Shown here: positions 25,584 through 34,361 of the stretch, piece by piece
How positions within the stretch are numbered: the stretch's first letter is position 1
Layout of the letters: every line of letters starts with the position of its first letter
From: Longimicrobiales bacterium
Lineage (GTDB): Bacteria; Gemmatimonadota; Gemmatimonadetes; Longimicrobiales; Gaopeijiaceae
DNA: 64,000 nt
Assembly: GCA_958295645.1 (NCBI GenBank)
Contig: OY282361.1
Coordinates: forward strand, 434,001 to 498,000
Reading direction: 5' to 3'
Translations under genes and position numbers: made by a program
Notes under the pieces: model-generated
Seen by the model: the letters and a program-made list of their open reading frames with translations, nothing else
Database searches by the model: none
Told to the model about the DNA's origin: nothing

Positions 25584-28334
25584 GTGCGCCTAAGGGCGCG
25601 AACGGGCAAGGCAACGCGGCTCGCCATGCTGTGCTTCGGCATGGCGGCCGCAGCCTTGCCTTCGCCTCGGGCCGTTGCGGCCCAGGGCGTCTTGGAAGGG
25701 ACGGTGCGGAGCGCCTCGTCGAACGATGTCCTGTCCGGCGCCCACGTCGTCATCGAAGCAGTGCGCTTGGGCGGCACGGCCGACCCCGCCGGCCTGTTTC
25801 GGATCGGCGGAATTCCCGCGGGGCGGCACGATGTCGAGATCGGTCTCATCGGATATCGCTCGGTGACGCGGACGGTGGAGATCGGGAACGGCCGAACCAC
25901 CCGCATCGATGTCCTGCTGGACGAGGCCGCGCTGGCTCTGGAGGGCATCGTCGCCGTGGGCAGTCGCAGCCGGCCCCGGACGGCGACGCAGTCCATGGTG
26001 CCGATCGACGCAGTCCCGTCGGCCCGGTTCAGAGAGCAGGGCGAAACGGACCTGAGCGACCTGCTCCGAACGGTCATCCCGTCCTACAACGTCAATCCCG
26101 AGGCCCGAGGCGACGCGGCCACCATCGTCCGTCCGGCCAACCTGCGCGGCTTGGCGCCCGATCACACCCTGGTTCTGGTCAACGGCAAGCGCAGGCACCG
26201 GGCCGCCGTGATCACGTGGATCGGCAACGGCGTCTCGGACGGCGCCCAGGGCGCGGACGTCTCGGCCGTTCCGGCCATTGCGCTTCGGCAGGTCGAAGTG
26301 TTGCGCGACGGGGCGTCGGCGCAGTACGGGTCCGACGCCATCGCGGGCGTGGTCAACTTCGAGCTCCGGGACGACCGCTCGGGGGGGCGCGTGGAGGCGC
26401 GCACGGGCGGTTTCGGCGACGGCGACGGGGAGTCCTACACCGTGGCGGCCAACGTCGGTCTGCCGCTGGGCCGCACCGGCTTCGCCAATCTCAGCGCCGA
26501 GTACGGCGCCACCAACGCGACCAACCGCAGCGTGCAACGCCGGGACGCCGCTGTTCTGGTCGCCGCGGGCAACACGCACGTTCGCGACCCCGCCCAGATC
26601 TGGGGCGGCCCCAAGATCGAAGACGACTTCAAGTTGTGGGGCAACTTCGGGGGCGCGCTGGGCGAAGCCGTCCGGCTCTACGGCCATGCGGGATACGCCA
26701 GCGAGACGGTGACGGGCGGCTTCTACTTCCGCAATCCGAACACGCGCTCCGGCGTCTTCAGCCTGGACGGGGGCAAGACGCTGCTGATCGGCGACTTGGC
26801 CGGAGGTGGATCGAACTGCCCCGTCGTTCGGGTACTCAACGGGGTGCCCGACCCGGCGCAGATCGCAAAGGTTCTCGCCGACCCCAACTGCTTCACGTTT
26901 CAGAAGCCCTTTCCGGGCGGCTTCACGCCCCAGTTCGGCGGCGACGTGCTGGACGCTTCGGTGGTCGCGGGCATCAAGGGCGAGACCGGCGGAGGACTGT
27001 CCTGGGACGCCAGCGCGAGCTACGGCCTCAACGAAGTGGACTTCTTCATCTACAACACGGTGAACGCGTCCCTGGGTCCGGACACGCCGACCGATTTCGA
27101 CCCCGGGCTCTATCGCCAGCGAGAACTCAACTTCAACTTCGACGCCGGCTATGCCCCCAACAGCCTGCTCAGCTTGGCTGCAGGCGCGGAATGGCGCCGC
27201 GAGACGTTTCGCATCGGCCTCGGAGAGGAGGACTCCTGGCGCATCGGGCCGCTGGCCTCCCAAGGCTTCAGTTCAGGCTCCAACGGCTTCCCCGGCTTCA
27301 GTCCCATCGCCGCCGGAGAGTGGGGACGGGCCAACTACGCCCTGTACGGCGACGCGGAGCTGGGCGGCGGCGAACGCCCATGGACCGTGGGCGCGGCCGT
27401 CCGTGTCGAAGACTTTCAGAGCTTCGGAACGACCCTGAACGGCAAGTTCGCGGCACGCTACCAGATCGCGGAGCGCTTCGCCCTGCGAGGGAGCATGAGC
27501 ACCGGATTCCGTGCGCCCACGCCCGGCCAGCAGAACGCCTTCAACGTTTCCACGGAGTTCGACGCCGAGATCAACGATCTCGTCAACAACGGCACGATTC
27601 CTTCGACGTCGCGCGTAGCGGCGCTGCGGGGTGGTCGGCCGTTGCAGCCCGAGCGGGCCTTCAACGCCGGCCTGGGCGCCACCTTCCAGTCCGACGCCGT
27701 GCGCGTCACGGCCGACTACTTTCGGGTTGCCATGTCCGACCGGCTGGCGCTCACGCAGGTGTTCGCTCTGACCCCGGCGGAGAGAAAGGACTTGGAGGCG
27801 GCCGGTATCACCAGCGCCGCCAACTTGCAGAACTTCAGGTTCTTCACGAACGACTTCGAGACCAGGACTCAAGGGGTGGACGTGGTGGCCGCGTTCGAGC
27901 CGGGATGGCTGGGCGGCGTCGAAGTCAGCTTGGCCTTCAATCACACCCGCACCAAGGTGACGGCCTACAATCCCGCCGTGCTGGACGAGACCCGGATCCG
28001 CCAGCTGCAGGAGGGCCTGCCGCGCACTCGCTGGGTCTACACCGCGGACCGCAGGCTGGGACCGGTCGACCTGCTGGCGCGGCTCAGCTACTACGCGGGC
28101 TGGTTCGACGCCCGGGACGACCGCAGCTACCGCGGTGCCCACCTGTTCGACATCGAAGCCACCTACTCCATCGGGGAGTCGCTCTTGCTCACGGCGGGCG
28201 GGCAGAACGCGCTCAACCTGCATCCCGAGCCGAACCCCGATCCCGCTCTGCGCGGCAACCGGTACGGGCCGAATGCGCCGTTCGGCACCAACGGCGGCTT
28301 CTACTACGTCCGGCTGGGATACGGCTGGAACTAG
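25584..28334 (+). CDS. TonB-dependent receptor, paralogue 2
   Basis: 916-residue close paralogue of the preceding receptor with the same order of signal peptide, carboxypeptidase-like domain (GVLEGTVRSASSNDVLSGAHV), plug (LVLVNGKRRHRAAVITWIGNG; LRDGASAQYGSDAIAGVVNF) and barrel ending GGFYYVRLGYGWN. Long shared stretches, for example VDFFIYNTVNASLGPDTPT and RGSMSTGFRAPTPGQQNAF, show tandem duplication. Its periplasmic regulatory domain and barrel loops have diverged more than the plug. The GTG at 25584 has GGAG just before it with only two bases spacing; an ATG at 25626 is the alternative and would still leave a signal peptide. Confidence 0.92.
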   Translation: MRLRARTGKATRLAMLCFGMAAAALPSPRAVAAQGVLEGTVRSASSNDVLSGAHVVIEAVRLGGTADPAGLFRIGGIPAGRHDVEIGLIGYRSVTRTVEIGNGRTTRIDVLLDEAALALEGIVAVGSRSRPRTATQSMVPIDAVPSARFREQGETDLSDLLRTVIPSYNVNPEARGDAATIVRPANLRGLAPDHTLVLVNGKRRHRAAVITWIGNGVSDGAQGADVSAVPAIALRQVEVLRDGASAQYGSDAIAGVVNFELRDDRSGGRVEARTGGFGDGDGESYTVAANVGLPLGRTGFANLSAEYGATNATNRSVQRRDAAVLVAAGNTHVRDPAQIWGGPKIEDDFKLWGNFGGALGEAVRLYGHAGYASETVTGGFYFRNPNTRSGVFSLDGGKTLLIGDLAGGGSNCPVVRVLNGVPDPAQIAKVLADPNCFTFQKPFPGGFTPQFGGDVLDASVVAGIKGETGGGLSWDASASYGLNEVDFFIYNTVNASLGPDTPTDFDPGLYRQRELNFNFDAGYAPNSLLSLAAGAEWRRETFRIGLGEEDSWRIGPLASQGFSSGSNGFPGFSPIAAGEWGRANYALYGDAELGGGERPWTVGAAVRVEDFQSFGTTLNGKFAARYQIAERFALRGSMSTGFRAPTPGQQNAFNVSTEFDAEINDLVNNGTIPSTSRVAALRGGRPLQPERAFNAGLGATFQSDAVRVTADYFRVAMSDRLALTQVFALTPAERKDLEAAGITSAANLQNFRFFTNDFETRTQGVDVVAAFEPGWLGGVEVSLAFNHTRTKVTAYNPAVLDETRIRQLQEGLPRTRWVYTADRRLGPVDLLARLSYYAGWFDARDDRSYRGAHLFDIEATYSIGESLLLTAGGQNALNLHPEPNPDPALRGNRYGPNAPFGTNGGFYYVRLGYGWN

Positions 28335-28350
28335 GCGCGGCTCGCCTCCC

Positions 28351-29118
28351 GTGAGCGACTCTTCGCCGAGCGGCGACTCCGGCAGCGCCTCCCGAGTCGA
28401 ATATCGCCGGGCCGAGGACGGTCGCGGGGAGGCGACGAAGTACGCCTCCGGGCCGGGGAGCGGGCGCAAGCGAGGCTGTCTTCCCTTTGCGCTGTTGTCG
28501 CTCGCTTTTCGGGGCGCGCTGCTGCTGGTCTTGTTGGTCGCGCTCCCTTTCTACTGTCTGATCCGAGGCGGCGTCTGGGCCTACCAAGCCTTGAGCCTGG
28601 ACGCTTGGTCCGCGCTGGCGCTTTCGGCCGCCGTCACCATGCTGCTTCTGGTGGCGTACGCGTGGTTTGCGGGTCGGCGCATGGGCGCCGGCAAGGGAGT
28701 GCGCAAGCTGTTGCGGCGGTCGGCCGTGGTGTTGGCCTCCGCCTACGTCGCCTACGCGCTCCTGTACGTGGCAGGCGCCAACGTGAAGTCCGAGGAGGTG
28801 AGGGCGGAGTATTCGTCGCTGCATCCCATGCTCCGCCTGGCGGCGAGCACCCTCGTGCTCGTCGACAGGGCCGCGGTGATCACCGACGCGGCGCGAACGC
28901 GGGACGACTACCGGCGCATGGGGCTCTCCCCGCGCGAGGCCTCGCTCCACTTCCGCCAGGCGAGCGGCTTCGTGCACGCCATCGACCTGCGCACCAAGGG
29001 CCGCTCCGAGCGGTGGAACAAGACGGTGGAGCTGGCGTTCTGGGCGATGGGCTTCCACGCGTTGCGCCACATGGGGACCGCCGACCACCTGCACATCTCG
29101 TTGCGCCTGCCGGAATAA
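28351..29118 (+). CDS. Multi-helix membrane protein with a possible M15-like C-terminal domain
   Basis: 255 residues from a GTG at 28351. A polar Ser/Gly/Arg-rich N-terminus of about 42 residues precedes three hydrophobic segments (about 44-70, 86-107 and 124-143). The soluble tail contains SGFVHAIDLRTKGRSERWNKTVELAFWAMGF and MGTADHLHISLRLP. The spacing of A-I-D-L and H-L-H recalls the zinc site of LAS-type (M15/VanX) peptidases, although the histidine seven residues before the Asp is missing here. I regard the peptidase reading as tentative. It follows the TonB receptors by 16 bases and may share their transcript. Confidence 0.7.
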   Translation: MSDSSPSGDSGSASRVEYRRAEDGRGEATKYASGPGSGRKRGCLPFALLSLAFRGALLLVLLVALPFYCLIRGGVWAYQALSLDAWSALALSAAVTMLLLVAYAWFAGRRMGAGKGVRKLLRRSAVVLASAYVAYALLYVAGANVKSEEVRAEYSSLHPMLRLAASTLVLVDRAAVITDAARTRDDYRRMGLSPREASLHFRQASGFVHAIDLRTKGRSERWNKTVELAFWAMGFHALRHMGTADHLHISLRLPE

Positions 29119-29159
29119 GCGCCGCCGACGCGGCCGGCCGGGTTCGCCGTCGCGCCCGA

Positions 29160-30317
29160 CTATCCTTCGGCCCGAATCTCCTCGGCCACTTCCTGCACGC
29201 GGTCCAGCACGCGCAGCAAGTTCCCGCTCCAGATCTGGGCGATCTCTTCCTCGGAATAGCCTCGTCGCACGAGTTCCAGCGTCACGTTGAAGGTCTCCGA
29301 GGCGTCCTGCCATCCCTCCACGCCTCCTCCTCCGTCGAAGTCCGAGCTGATCCCGACGTGCTCCAGTCCGATCAGGTTGACCATGTAGTCGATGTGGTCG
29401 GCCAAGTCGGCCACGCTCGCCGGCTCGCCGTCGCCGCGAACGTACGCGCCCAGCGCCACGGTCTGCACCACGCCTCCGTTCTCGGCCACGGCATGCAGCT
29501 GCTCGTCGTCCAAGTTGCGACTGTGATCGGTGAGCGCGCGGGCCGATGAGTGCGAAGCGACGACGGGTGCGCGGCTGAGCTCGACCATCTCCATCATCGC
29601 CGCCTTCGAAGGGTGCGAGATGTCGATGACGATCCCCAGCCGGTTCAATTCCGCCACCGCCTGGCGTCCCAGATCGCTCAGGCCGCCGTGGAGCCAGTCG
29701 TCCTCCGCTTCGCCGGTATGCGAATCCGCGAACTGGCTGTGCCCGTTGTGCGCCAGGGACGCGTACCGGGCGCCGCGCGCGTGGAACTCCTCGAAACGGG
29801 CGAGGTCGAGTCCAGCAGGGTAGGCGTTCTCCACGCCGATCATGGCGACTCTCTTGCCGGTTGCGGCGATGCGGCGCACGTCGGCGGAGGAGAACGCGAG
29901 TTCGATCCGGTCCGGCGCGATCTCCCCGGCCAGCCGATGGATGGCGTCGAACTTGTCGACCGCGTTCTCGTAGGCCGTCGCGTAGCCCTCGTCGGTCAGG
30001 TCGCCTTGGCCCGTGTAGACGATGAACCAAGCCACGTCGAGCCCGCCCGCCTCCATCTTGGGCAACGTGACCTGCGTCGGCAGGTCCATCGTGTAGTTCT
30101 GCTCGGCGGTGAAGTTCTCGGTGTTGATGTCGTCGTGCGTGTCCAGCGTAATCACGCGCTCGTGAATGGCGCGCGCGCGAGCCACGAGCTGCTCCTCCGA
30201 TTCGGTTGCTCCGTTCTCGTCGGAGCCGGCGTCCGACTGCGTGCAGGAGGGGGCCGAGGCCAGCACGGCGACGACGGCCAAGAGGGAAGGGAGGGGAAGA
30301 GGGCGGCGTGCTCTCAT
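29160..30317 (-). CDS. Exported membrane dipeptidase (peptidase M19)
   Basis: Zinc dipeptidase of the renal dipeptidase family, 385 residues. The signal sequence LPSLLAVVAVLASAPSC resembles a lipoprotein signal but its lipobox is weak. Catalytic features: LDTHDDINTEN (metal-binding HxD at H61 and D63), VAMIGVENAYP (bridging Glu), YASLAHNGHSQFADS, IVIDISHPSKAAM and VVASHSSARALTDHSRNLDDEQL, then HVGISSDFDGGGGVEGW with the conserved Asp. It is divergent from an S10 carboxypeptidase-like gene, and both probably act on peptides brought to the periplasm. Confidence 0.92.
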   Translation of the reverse strand: MRARRPLPLPSLLAVVAVLASAPSCTQSDAGSDENGATESEEQLVARARAIHERVITLDTHDDINTENFTAEQNYTMDLPTQVTLPKMEAGGLDVAWFIVYTGQGDLTDEGYATAYENAVDKFDAIHRLAGEIAPDRIELAFSSADVRRIAATGKRVAMIGVENAYPAGLDLARFEEFHARGARYASLAHNGHSQFADSHTGEAEDDWLHGGLSDLGRQAVAELNRLGIVIDISHPSKAAMMEMVELSRAPVVASHSSARALTDHSRNLDDEQLHAVAENGGVVQTVALGAYVRGDGEPASVADLADHIDYMVNLIGLEHVGISSDFDGGGGVEGWQDASETFNVTLELVRRGYSEEEIAQIWSGNLLRVLDRVQEVAEEIRAEG

Positions 30318-30746
30318 TGCGGTGGCTCCGTGGCTGGAGGACGTGAGACGGCGAAGGCTGAAGATACTGCGGGCGGGCCGTGCGCGGGACGGCGCGGATG
30401 CCGAGCCCGTGGCGCGGCCCGGAGACGTCGTCTGGCGAGCGCCTTCGCGACGCCCCGTCGACGACGGTCTTGGTCGACCTCGCGCCCAACGGAGAATACG
30501 GCGTGCGGAGGCACGTTGCTGATGCGCATGGCGGTCGACCTCGCGCCTGTCGGGGAATACGGCGCACGGAGGTGCGCTGCTGGTGCGCGGTTGACCTCGC
30601 GCCCGGCAAGGAATACGATCTTGAAGGCGGGGACGCCGGGGGGCGTGCTTGATGCGTTCCGGTCGTGGATGGAGACGTCGTTGACGGTGCGCGGACTTGA
30701 GCGCCCGAGAAACCGAGAGGCATCTCGCTTCTGGAGGGAAGAGCCC
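30318..30746. other. Gene-free region between divergent peptidase genes
   Basis: 429 bases without a supported gene. It holds a tandem repeat array (30472-30644) with internal hairpins and must contain the promoters of both flanking genes; I could not pick clear -35/-10 pairs. Confidence 0.6.
30472..30644. repeat. Tandem repeat of 56-61 bp with internal hairpins
   Basis: Units start at 30472, 30533 and 30589 with GGTYGACCTCGCGCC, then GAATACG. Units 1 and 2 each contain a six-pair stem closed on a GGAG loop: GCGTGC-GGAG-GCACGT at 30501-30516 and GCGCAC-GGAG-GTGCGC at 30562-30577. The two stems differ at positions that change in pairs, so pairing is kept. Unit 3 keeps the leading block but not the same hairpin. 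Confidence 0.75.
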
Positions 30747-32351
30747 ATGCTGGCGAAGACGAGGAGGCTGATCGTGGACTGCAACGCCGGAGCGGCCCTG
30801 TTGCTGGCCGGACTGCCGGTTGCGGCGCTTCCACTGGCGGCGGCCCGGTCGGCCGGACCACCGATGGCGGCGTTGCCCGCTCAAGCGCAAGAGGCCGGCT
30901 CGACCGCGGCCGATCTGCAACGATGGGAGAGCCGCCACGCGATCGATGTCGGCGGCGCGACCGTCGAGTACGACGCGGTGATCGGCGGAATCGTGCTCGA
31001 GAACGACGAAGGCGCCTCTGCCGCCGAGCTCTACTACACCGCCTACTTTCGCACCAACGGCGTCCCGGCCCGCGACCGGCCTCTCGTCTTCGCCTACAAC
31101 GGCGGCCCCGGCTCGGCGTCCTTCTGGTTGCACATGGGCATCATGGGGCCGCGCCGCGTCGTCACCCCAGAGGTCGGCCCGCAGGGTGCGCCGCCCTATC
31201 CGCTGGAAGACAACGCCTACACGATCCTCGACATCGCCGACATCGTCATGGTGGATCCCATCGGGACGGGCTTCAGCCGCACGCTGGGCGACACGCCGGG
31301 TTCCGACTACTGGGGCATCGACGAGGACGCCCGCTCGCTCGCGCAGTTCACCAGGCGCTTCCTCTCGGAGCACGACCGCTGGAACTCGCCCCGCTACCTG
31401 CTGGGCGAGAGCTACGGCACCACGCGCTCGGCCGTCCTGGCCCGCCACCTTCAACGCGCCAACGTCGACGTAAACGGCATCGTCCTGGTCTCCGCCGTCC
31501 TCCAGTTCAACACCATCCAGTTCGCACCCGGCGACGACCTGCCCTACATCGTGAACCTGCCTGCCTATGCGGTCGCCGCCAACTACCTGGGCGCGCTTCC
31601 CGGCGGGCGGCGAGAGGACTTGGCGGCGTTCATGGCCGAAGTCGAGACCTGGGCGCTCACCGACTACGCGACGGCCCTGCTCGCGGGCGGCGCCCTGGAT
31701 TCCGCGACCCGCGAACGCGTGGCCGAACGGATGCACGAGTACACCGGCCTCGGCCGCGACTTCATCGAGAAGTCCGGCCTGCGCGTCACCGCGCCCGCCT
31801 TCGAAGCCGAACTCCTGCGCGACCAGGGCAAGATCGTCGGGCGGCTCGACGCGCGCTTCACCGGACCGGCCGGCGACGTGCTGCAGACCCGTCCCTCGCA
31901 CGACCCTCAGTCGACCGCGATCAGCTCGGCCTACACCTCCGCCTTCAACAGCTACGTCCGCGACGAACTGGGCTACGACGGCGACCGCGAGTACGTGCCC
32001 AGCGGAGGCGTGCGCGACTGGAACTGGGGCCGGCAGGGCGGAGGCGCCTTCGTACGGGGCGGCGGAACCCCCAACGTGGCGCCCGACTTGGCGGAGGCCA
32101 TCAAGCGGAACCCGCACCTCGAAGTCCTCCTCGTCAACGGCATCTACGACTTGGCGACGCCCTACTTCGCCGCCGTTTGGACGATGGATCGCATGGGCCT
32201 GCCGCCGGACCTGCGCGACAACATCCAGCGCGCCGACTTCGCCGCCGGGCACATGATGTACGTGGATCAGTCGCTCCTGCCGCAGTGGAAGGAGACGCTG
32301 GACGCCTTCATCCGGCGCACCTCGGGCGCGACGCCGCCCGCCTCGGACTGA
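30747..32351 (+). CDS. S10 serine carboxypeptidase-like protein, exported
   Basis: 534 residues with a hydrophobic leader ending about ALPAQAQ. Alpha/beta-hydrolase of peptidase family S10: oxyanion segment VFAYNGGPGSAS (about 115-125), nucleophile Ser222 in GESYGTTR, Asp in VLLVNGIYDLATPY and His in AAGHMMYVDQ. PIGTGFSRTLG matches the family's substrate-side loop. GGAGG lies about ten bases before the ATG at 30747; longer upstream frames run into the repeat array and are rejected. It is divergent from the M19 dipeptidase and eight bases ahead of an aldo/keto reductase on the same strand. Confidence 0.9.
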   Translation: MLAKTRRLIVDCNAGAALLLAGLPVAALPLAAARSAGPPMAALPAQAQEAGSTAADLQRWESRHAIDVGGATVEYDAVIGGIVLENDEGASAAELYYTAYFRTNGVPARDRPLVFAYNGGPGSASFWLHMGIMGPRRVVTPEVGPQGAPPYPLEDNAYTILDIADIVMVDPIGTGFSRTLGDTPGSDYWGIDEDARSLAQFTRRFLSEHDRWNSPRYLLGESYGTTRSAVLARHLQRANVDVNGIVLVSAVLQFNTIQFAPGDDLPYIVNLPAYAVAANYLGALPGGRREDLAAFMAEVETWALTDYATALLAGGALDSATRERVAERMHEYTGLGRDFIEKSGLRVTAPAFEAELLRDQGKIVGRLDARFTGPAGDVLQTRPSHDPQSTAISSAYTSAFNSYVRDELGYDGDREYVPSGGVRDWNWGRQGGGAFVRGGGTPNVAPDLAEAIKRNPHLEVLLVNGIYDLATPYFAAVWTMDRMGLPPDLRDNIQRADFAAGHMMYVDQSLLPQWKETLDAFIRRTSGATPPASD

Positions 32352-32358
32352 GCGGCGG

Positions 32359-33375
32359 ATGAAGTACGCTCGCTTGGGACGAAGCGGCCTGGTCGTGTCC
32401 CGCATGGCCTTGGGGTGCATGAGCTTCGGCAGCAAGCGCTGGCGGCCGTGGGTGCTCGAAGAGGAGGAGGCGATGCCGTTCTTCCGCCGCGCCGTGGAAC
32501 TCGGCGTCAATTTCTTCGACACGGCGGACGTGTACTCGACGGGCGCGAGCGAGGAGATCACCGGCAAGGGCGTGCGGGAGTTCGCGGTTCGCGAAGAAGC
32601 GGTCGTGGCCACGAAGGTCCGGCTGAAGATGGGCGACGGGCCGAACCGCGCCGGGCTGTCCCGCAAGCACGTGATCCAGTCCTGCGAAGCCAGCCTGCGG
32701 AGACTGGGCCTTGAGAAGATCGACCTGTACCAAGTCCATCGCGCGGATCCCAACACGCCGGTGGAAGAAACGCTGTCGGCGCTGGACCAGCTGGTGCGCG
32801 ACGGCAAGGTCCTCTACCTCGGCGCGAGTTCCATGTTCGCTTGGGAGCTCATGAAGGCGCTGTCGGTGTCGGAACGCAACGGCTGGGCCAAGTTCGTTTC
32901 GATGCAGAATCACTACAACTTGGTCTACCGGGAGGAGGAGCGGGAAATGCTTCCGCTCTGCGCGGACCAGGGGATCGGGGTGATTCCGTGGTCGCCTCTG
33001 GCGCGGGGGCTGCTCGGCGGCAACCGGACCCGGGGCAGCCGCGACGCGACGGCCCGCGACGAGTCGGACGCGCCGCTGTACGAGGAGCTGTACGACCAGG
33101 AGACCGACTGGGACGTGGTGGAGGCAACCGTGCGAGTGGCCGCGCGACTCGGCCTCCCGTCAGCGCAGGTCGCCCTGGCTTGGTTGCTGGGCAGGCCCGC
33201 CGTCGTCTCGCCCATCGTCGGATTCACGCGGCTGGAGCAGTTGGAGGAGGCCGCGGGGGCCGTGTCGCTCGAACTCTCGGAGGCGGACCGAGCCGAGCTG
33301 GAGGCCCCTTACCGGCCCCACCCCGTGCGGGGATGGATCGGCGGCCCGCTCCGGCTGCCGGGAATCAGTTCTTGA
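32359..33375 (+). CDS. Aldo/keto reductase
   Basis: NADP(H)-dependent oxidoreductase of the AKR superfamily, 338 residues, a complete TIM barrel. The catalytic tetrad is visible: Asp in NFFDTADVYS with Tyr just after, Lys in VVATKVRLKMG and His in DLYQVHRADP. The cofactor-binding tail motif is SPIVGFTRLEQLEEA. It matches the YajO/Tas-like group that reduces aldehydes and sugars, but the substrate is not evident. Its stop overlaps the TTG start of the following dehydratase as TTGA. Confidence 0.93.
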   Translation: MKYARLGRSGLVVSRMALGCMSFGSKRWRPWVLEEEEAMPFFRRAVELGVNFFDTADVYSTGASEEITGKGVREFAVREEAVVATKVRLKMGDGPNRAGLSRKHVIQSCEASLRRLGLEKIDLYQVHRADPNTPVEETLSALDQLVRDGKVLYLGASSMFAWELMKALSVSERNGWAKFVSMQNHYNLVYREEEREMLPLCADQGIGVIPWSPLARGLLGGNRTRGSRDATARDESDAPLYEELYDQETDWDVVEATVRVAARLGLPSAQVALAWLLGRPAVVSPIVGFTRLEQLEEAAGAVSLELSEADRAELEAPYRPHPVRGWIGGPLRLPGISS

Positions 33376-34361
33376 CCGTTGCGCAGGCGCCCCCGCCGGC
33401 GCCTTTGCTGGAGCGGGCCGACTTCGAGGCTGCGTACCGGAACGTCGGCCCGCACGTCTACCGGACGCCGTTGCTGCGCTGCCGCTCCCTGAGCGAGGCC
33501 TCGGGCCTGGACGTGCGCCTCAAGGCCGAAATGTTCCAGCGGGGCGGCTCCTACAAGGTGCGAGGCCCGATGAACAAGATCGCGCGGCTCTCTCCGGAGG
33601 CCCGGGCGAGGGGCATCGTCTGCTCTTCGGCGGGCAACCATGCGCAAGGCGTGGCTCTGGCGGCGCGCCACTACGGAGTCCGGGCGGTGGTCGTCATGGC
33701 CGAGAACGCGACGCCCTCGAAGATCGCGGCCACGGAAGGCTACGGCGCGAAGGTCGTGCTCCACGGCAGCATCTGGGACGAGGCCAACGAGAGAGCCCTC
33801 GGGCTGGCCGACGCCGAGGGGCTCGTGTACGTCCACCCGTTCGACGACCCGGACCTCGTGGCGGGGCAGGGGACGCTCGGCCTTGAGATCATGGAGGACT
33901 TTCCCGAGGCGGAGTTGCTGGTCGTGCCGATCGGAGGCGGAGGACTGCTGTCGGGCGTGGCGATGGCCGCCAAAGCCGTGAAGCCGGATGTTCGGGTCGT
34001 CGGCGTGGAGTCCTCGGGAGCGCCGGCGATGAAGCGGAGCGTGGAGGCCGGGCGGCTCGTCACGCTGGACCGGGTGGACTGCGTGATCGACGGCCTGCGG
34101 GTGCGCCGGGTGGGCGAGTACACGCGCTCGGTCGTGGCGCGCTTCGTGGACCGGATCGCAACCTTGCCGGACGAGCAGATCTTCGAGGCGGTGCTCTGGC
34201 TGATGACGCGCGCCAAGGTGGTGGCCGAGGGTGCGGCCGCGGCCACGGTCGGCGCCTTGCTCCAGGGCTTGGTGGACGCGCCGCGGGGGACCAAGACGGT
34301 CTGCGTGCTGAGCGGCGGCAACTTGGACGTGGAGCAGCTGCGCGGCCTGTCGTGGAACTGA
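33372..34361 (+). CDS. Threonine/serine dehydratase (short, no ACT domain)
   Basis: PLP-dependent beta-family enzyme converting threonine to 2-oxobutyrate or serine to pyruvate. The PLP lysine lies in GGSYKVRGPMNKI, the phosphate loop is PIGGGGLLSGVA, and SSAGNHAQGVALAA is the carboxylate-binding loop. At 329 residues it lacks the C-terminal ACT regulatory domain of biosynthetic IlvA, so it resembles the catabolic TdcB type or a serine racemase-like enzyme. The TTG at 33372 overlapping the preceding stop is the only start that leaves the N-terminus intact. The thiI start overlaps its last codons. Confidence 0.9.
   Translation: MTVAQAPPPAPLLERADFEAAYRNVGPHVYRTPLLRCRSLSEASGLDVRLKAEMFQRGGSYKVRGPMNKIARLSPEARARGIVCSSAGNHAQGVALAARHYGVRAVVVMAENATPSKIAATEGYGAKVVLHGSIWDEANERALGLADAEGLVYVHPFDDPDLVAGQGTLGLEIMEDFPEAELLVVPIGGGGLLSGVAMAAKAVKPDVRVVGVESSGAPAMKRSVEAGRLVTLDRVDCVIDGLRVRRVGEYTRSVVARFVDRIATLPDEQIFEAVLWLMTRAKVVAEGAAAATVGALLQGLVDAPRGTKTVCVLSGGNLDVEQLRGLSWN

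Noticed and set aside
30472-30644. Tandem repeat considered as a CRISPR array
   Set aside because: Only three units, spacers are themselves similar, and no cas genes are nearby.
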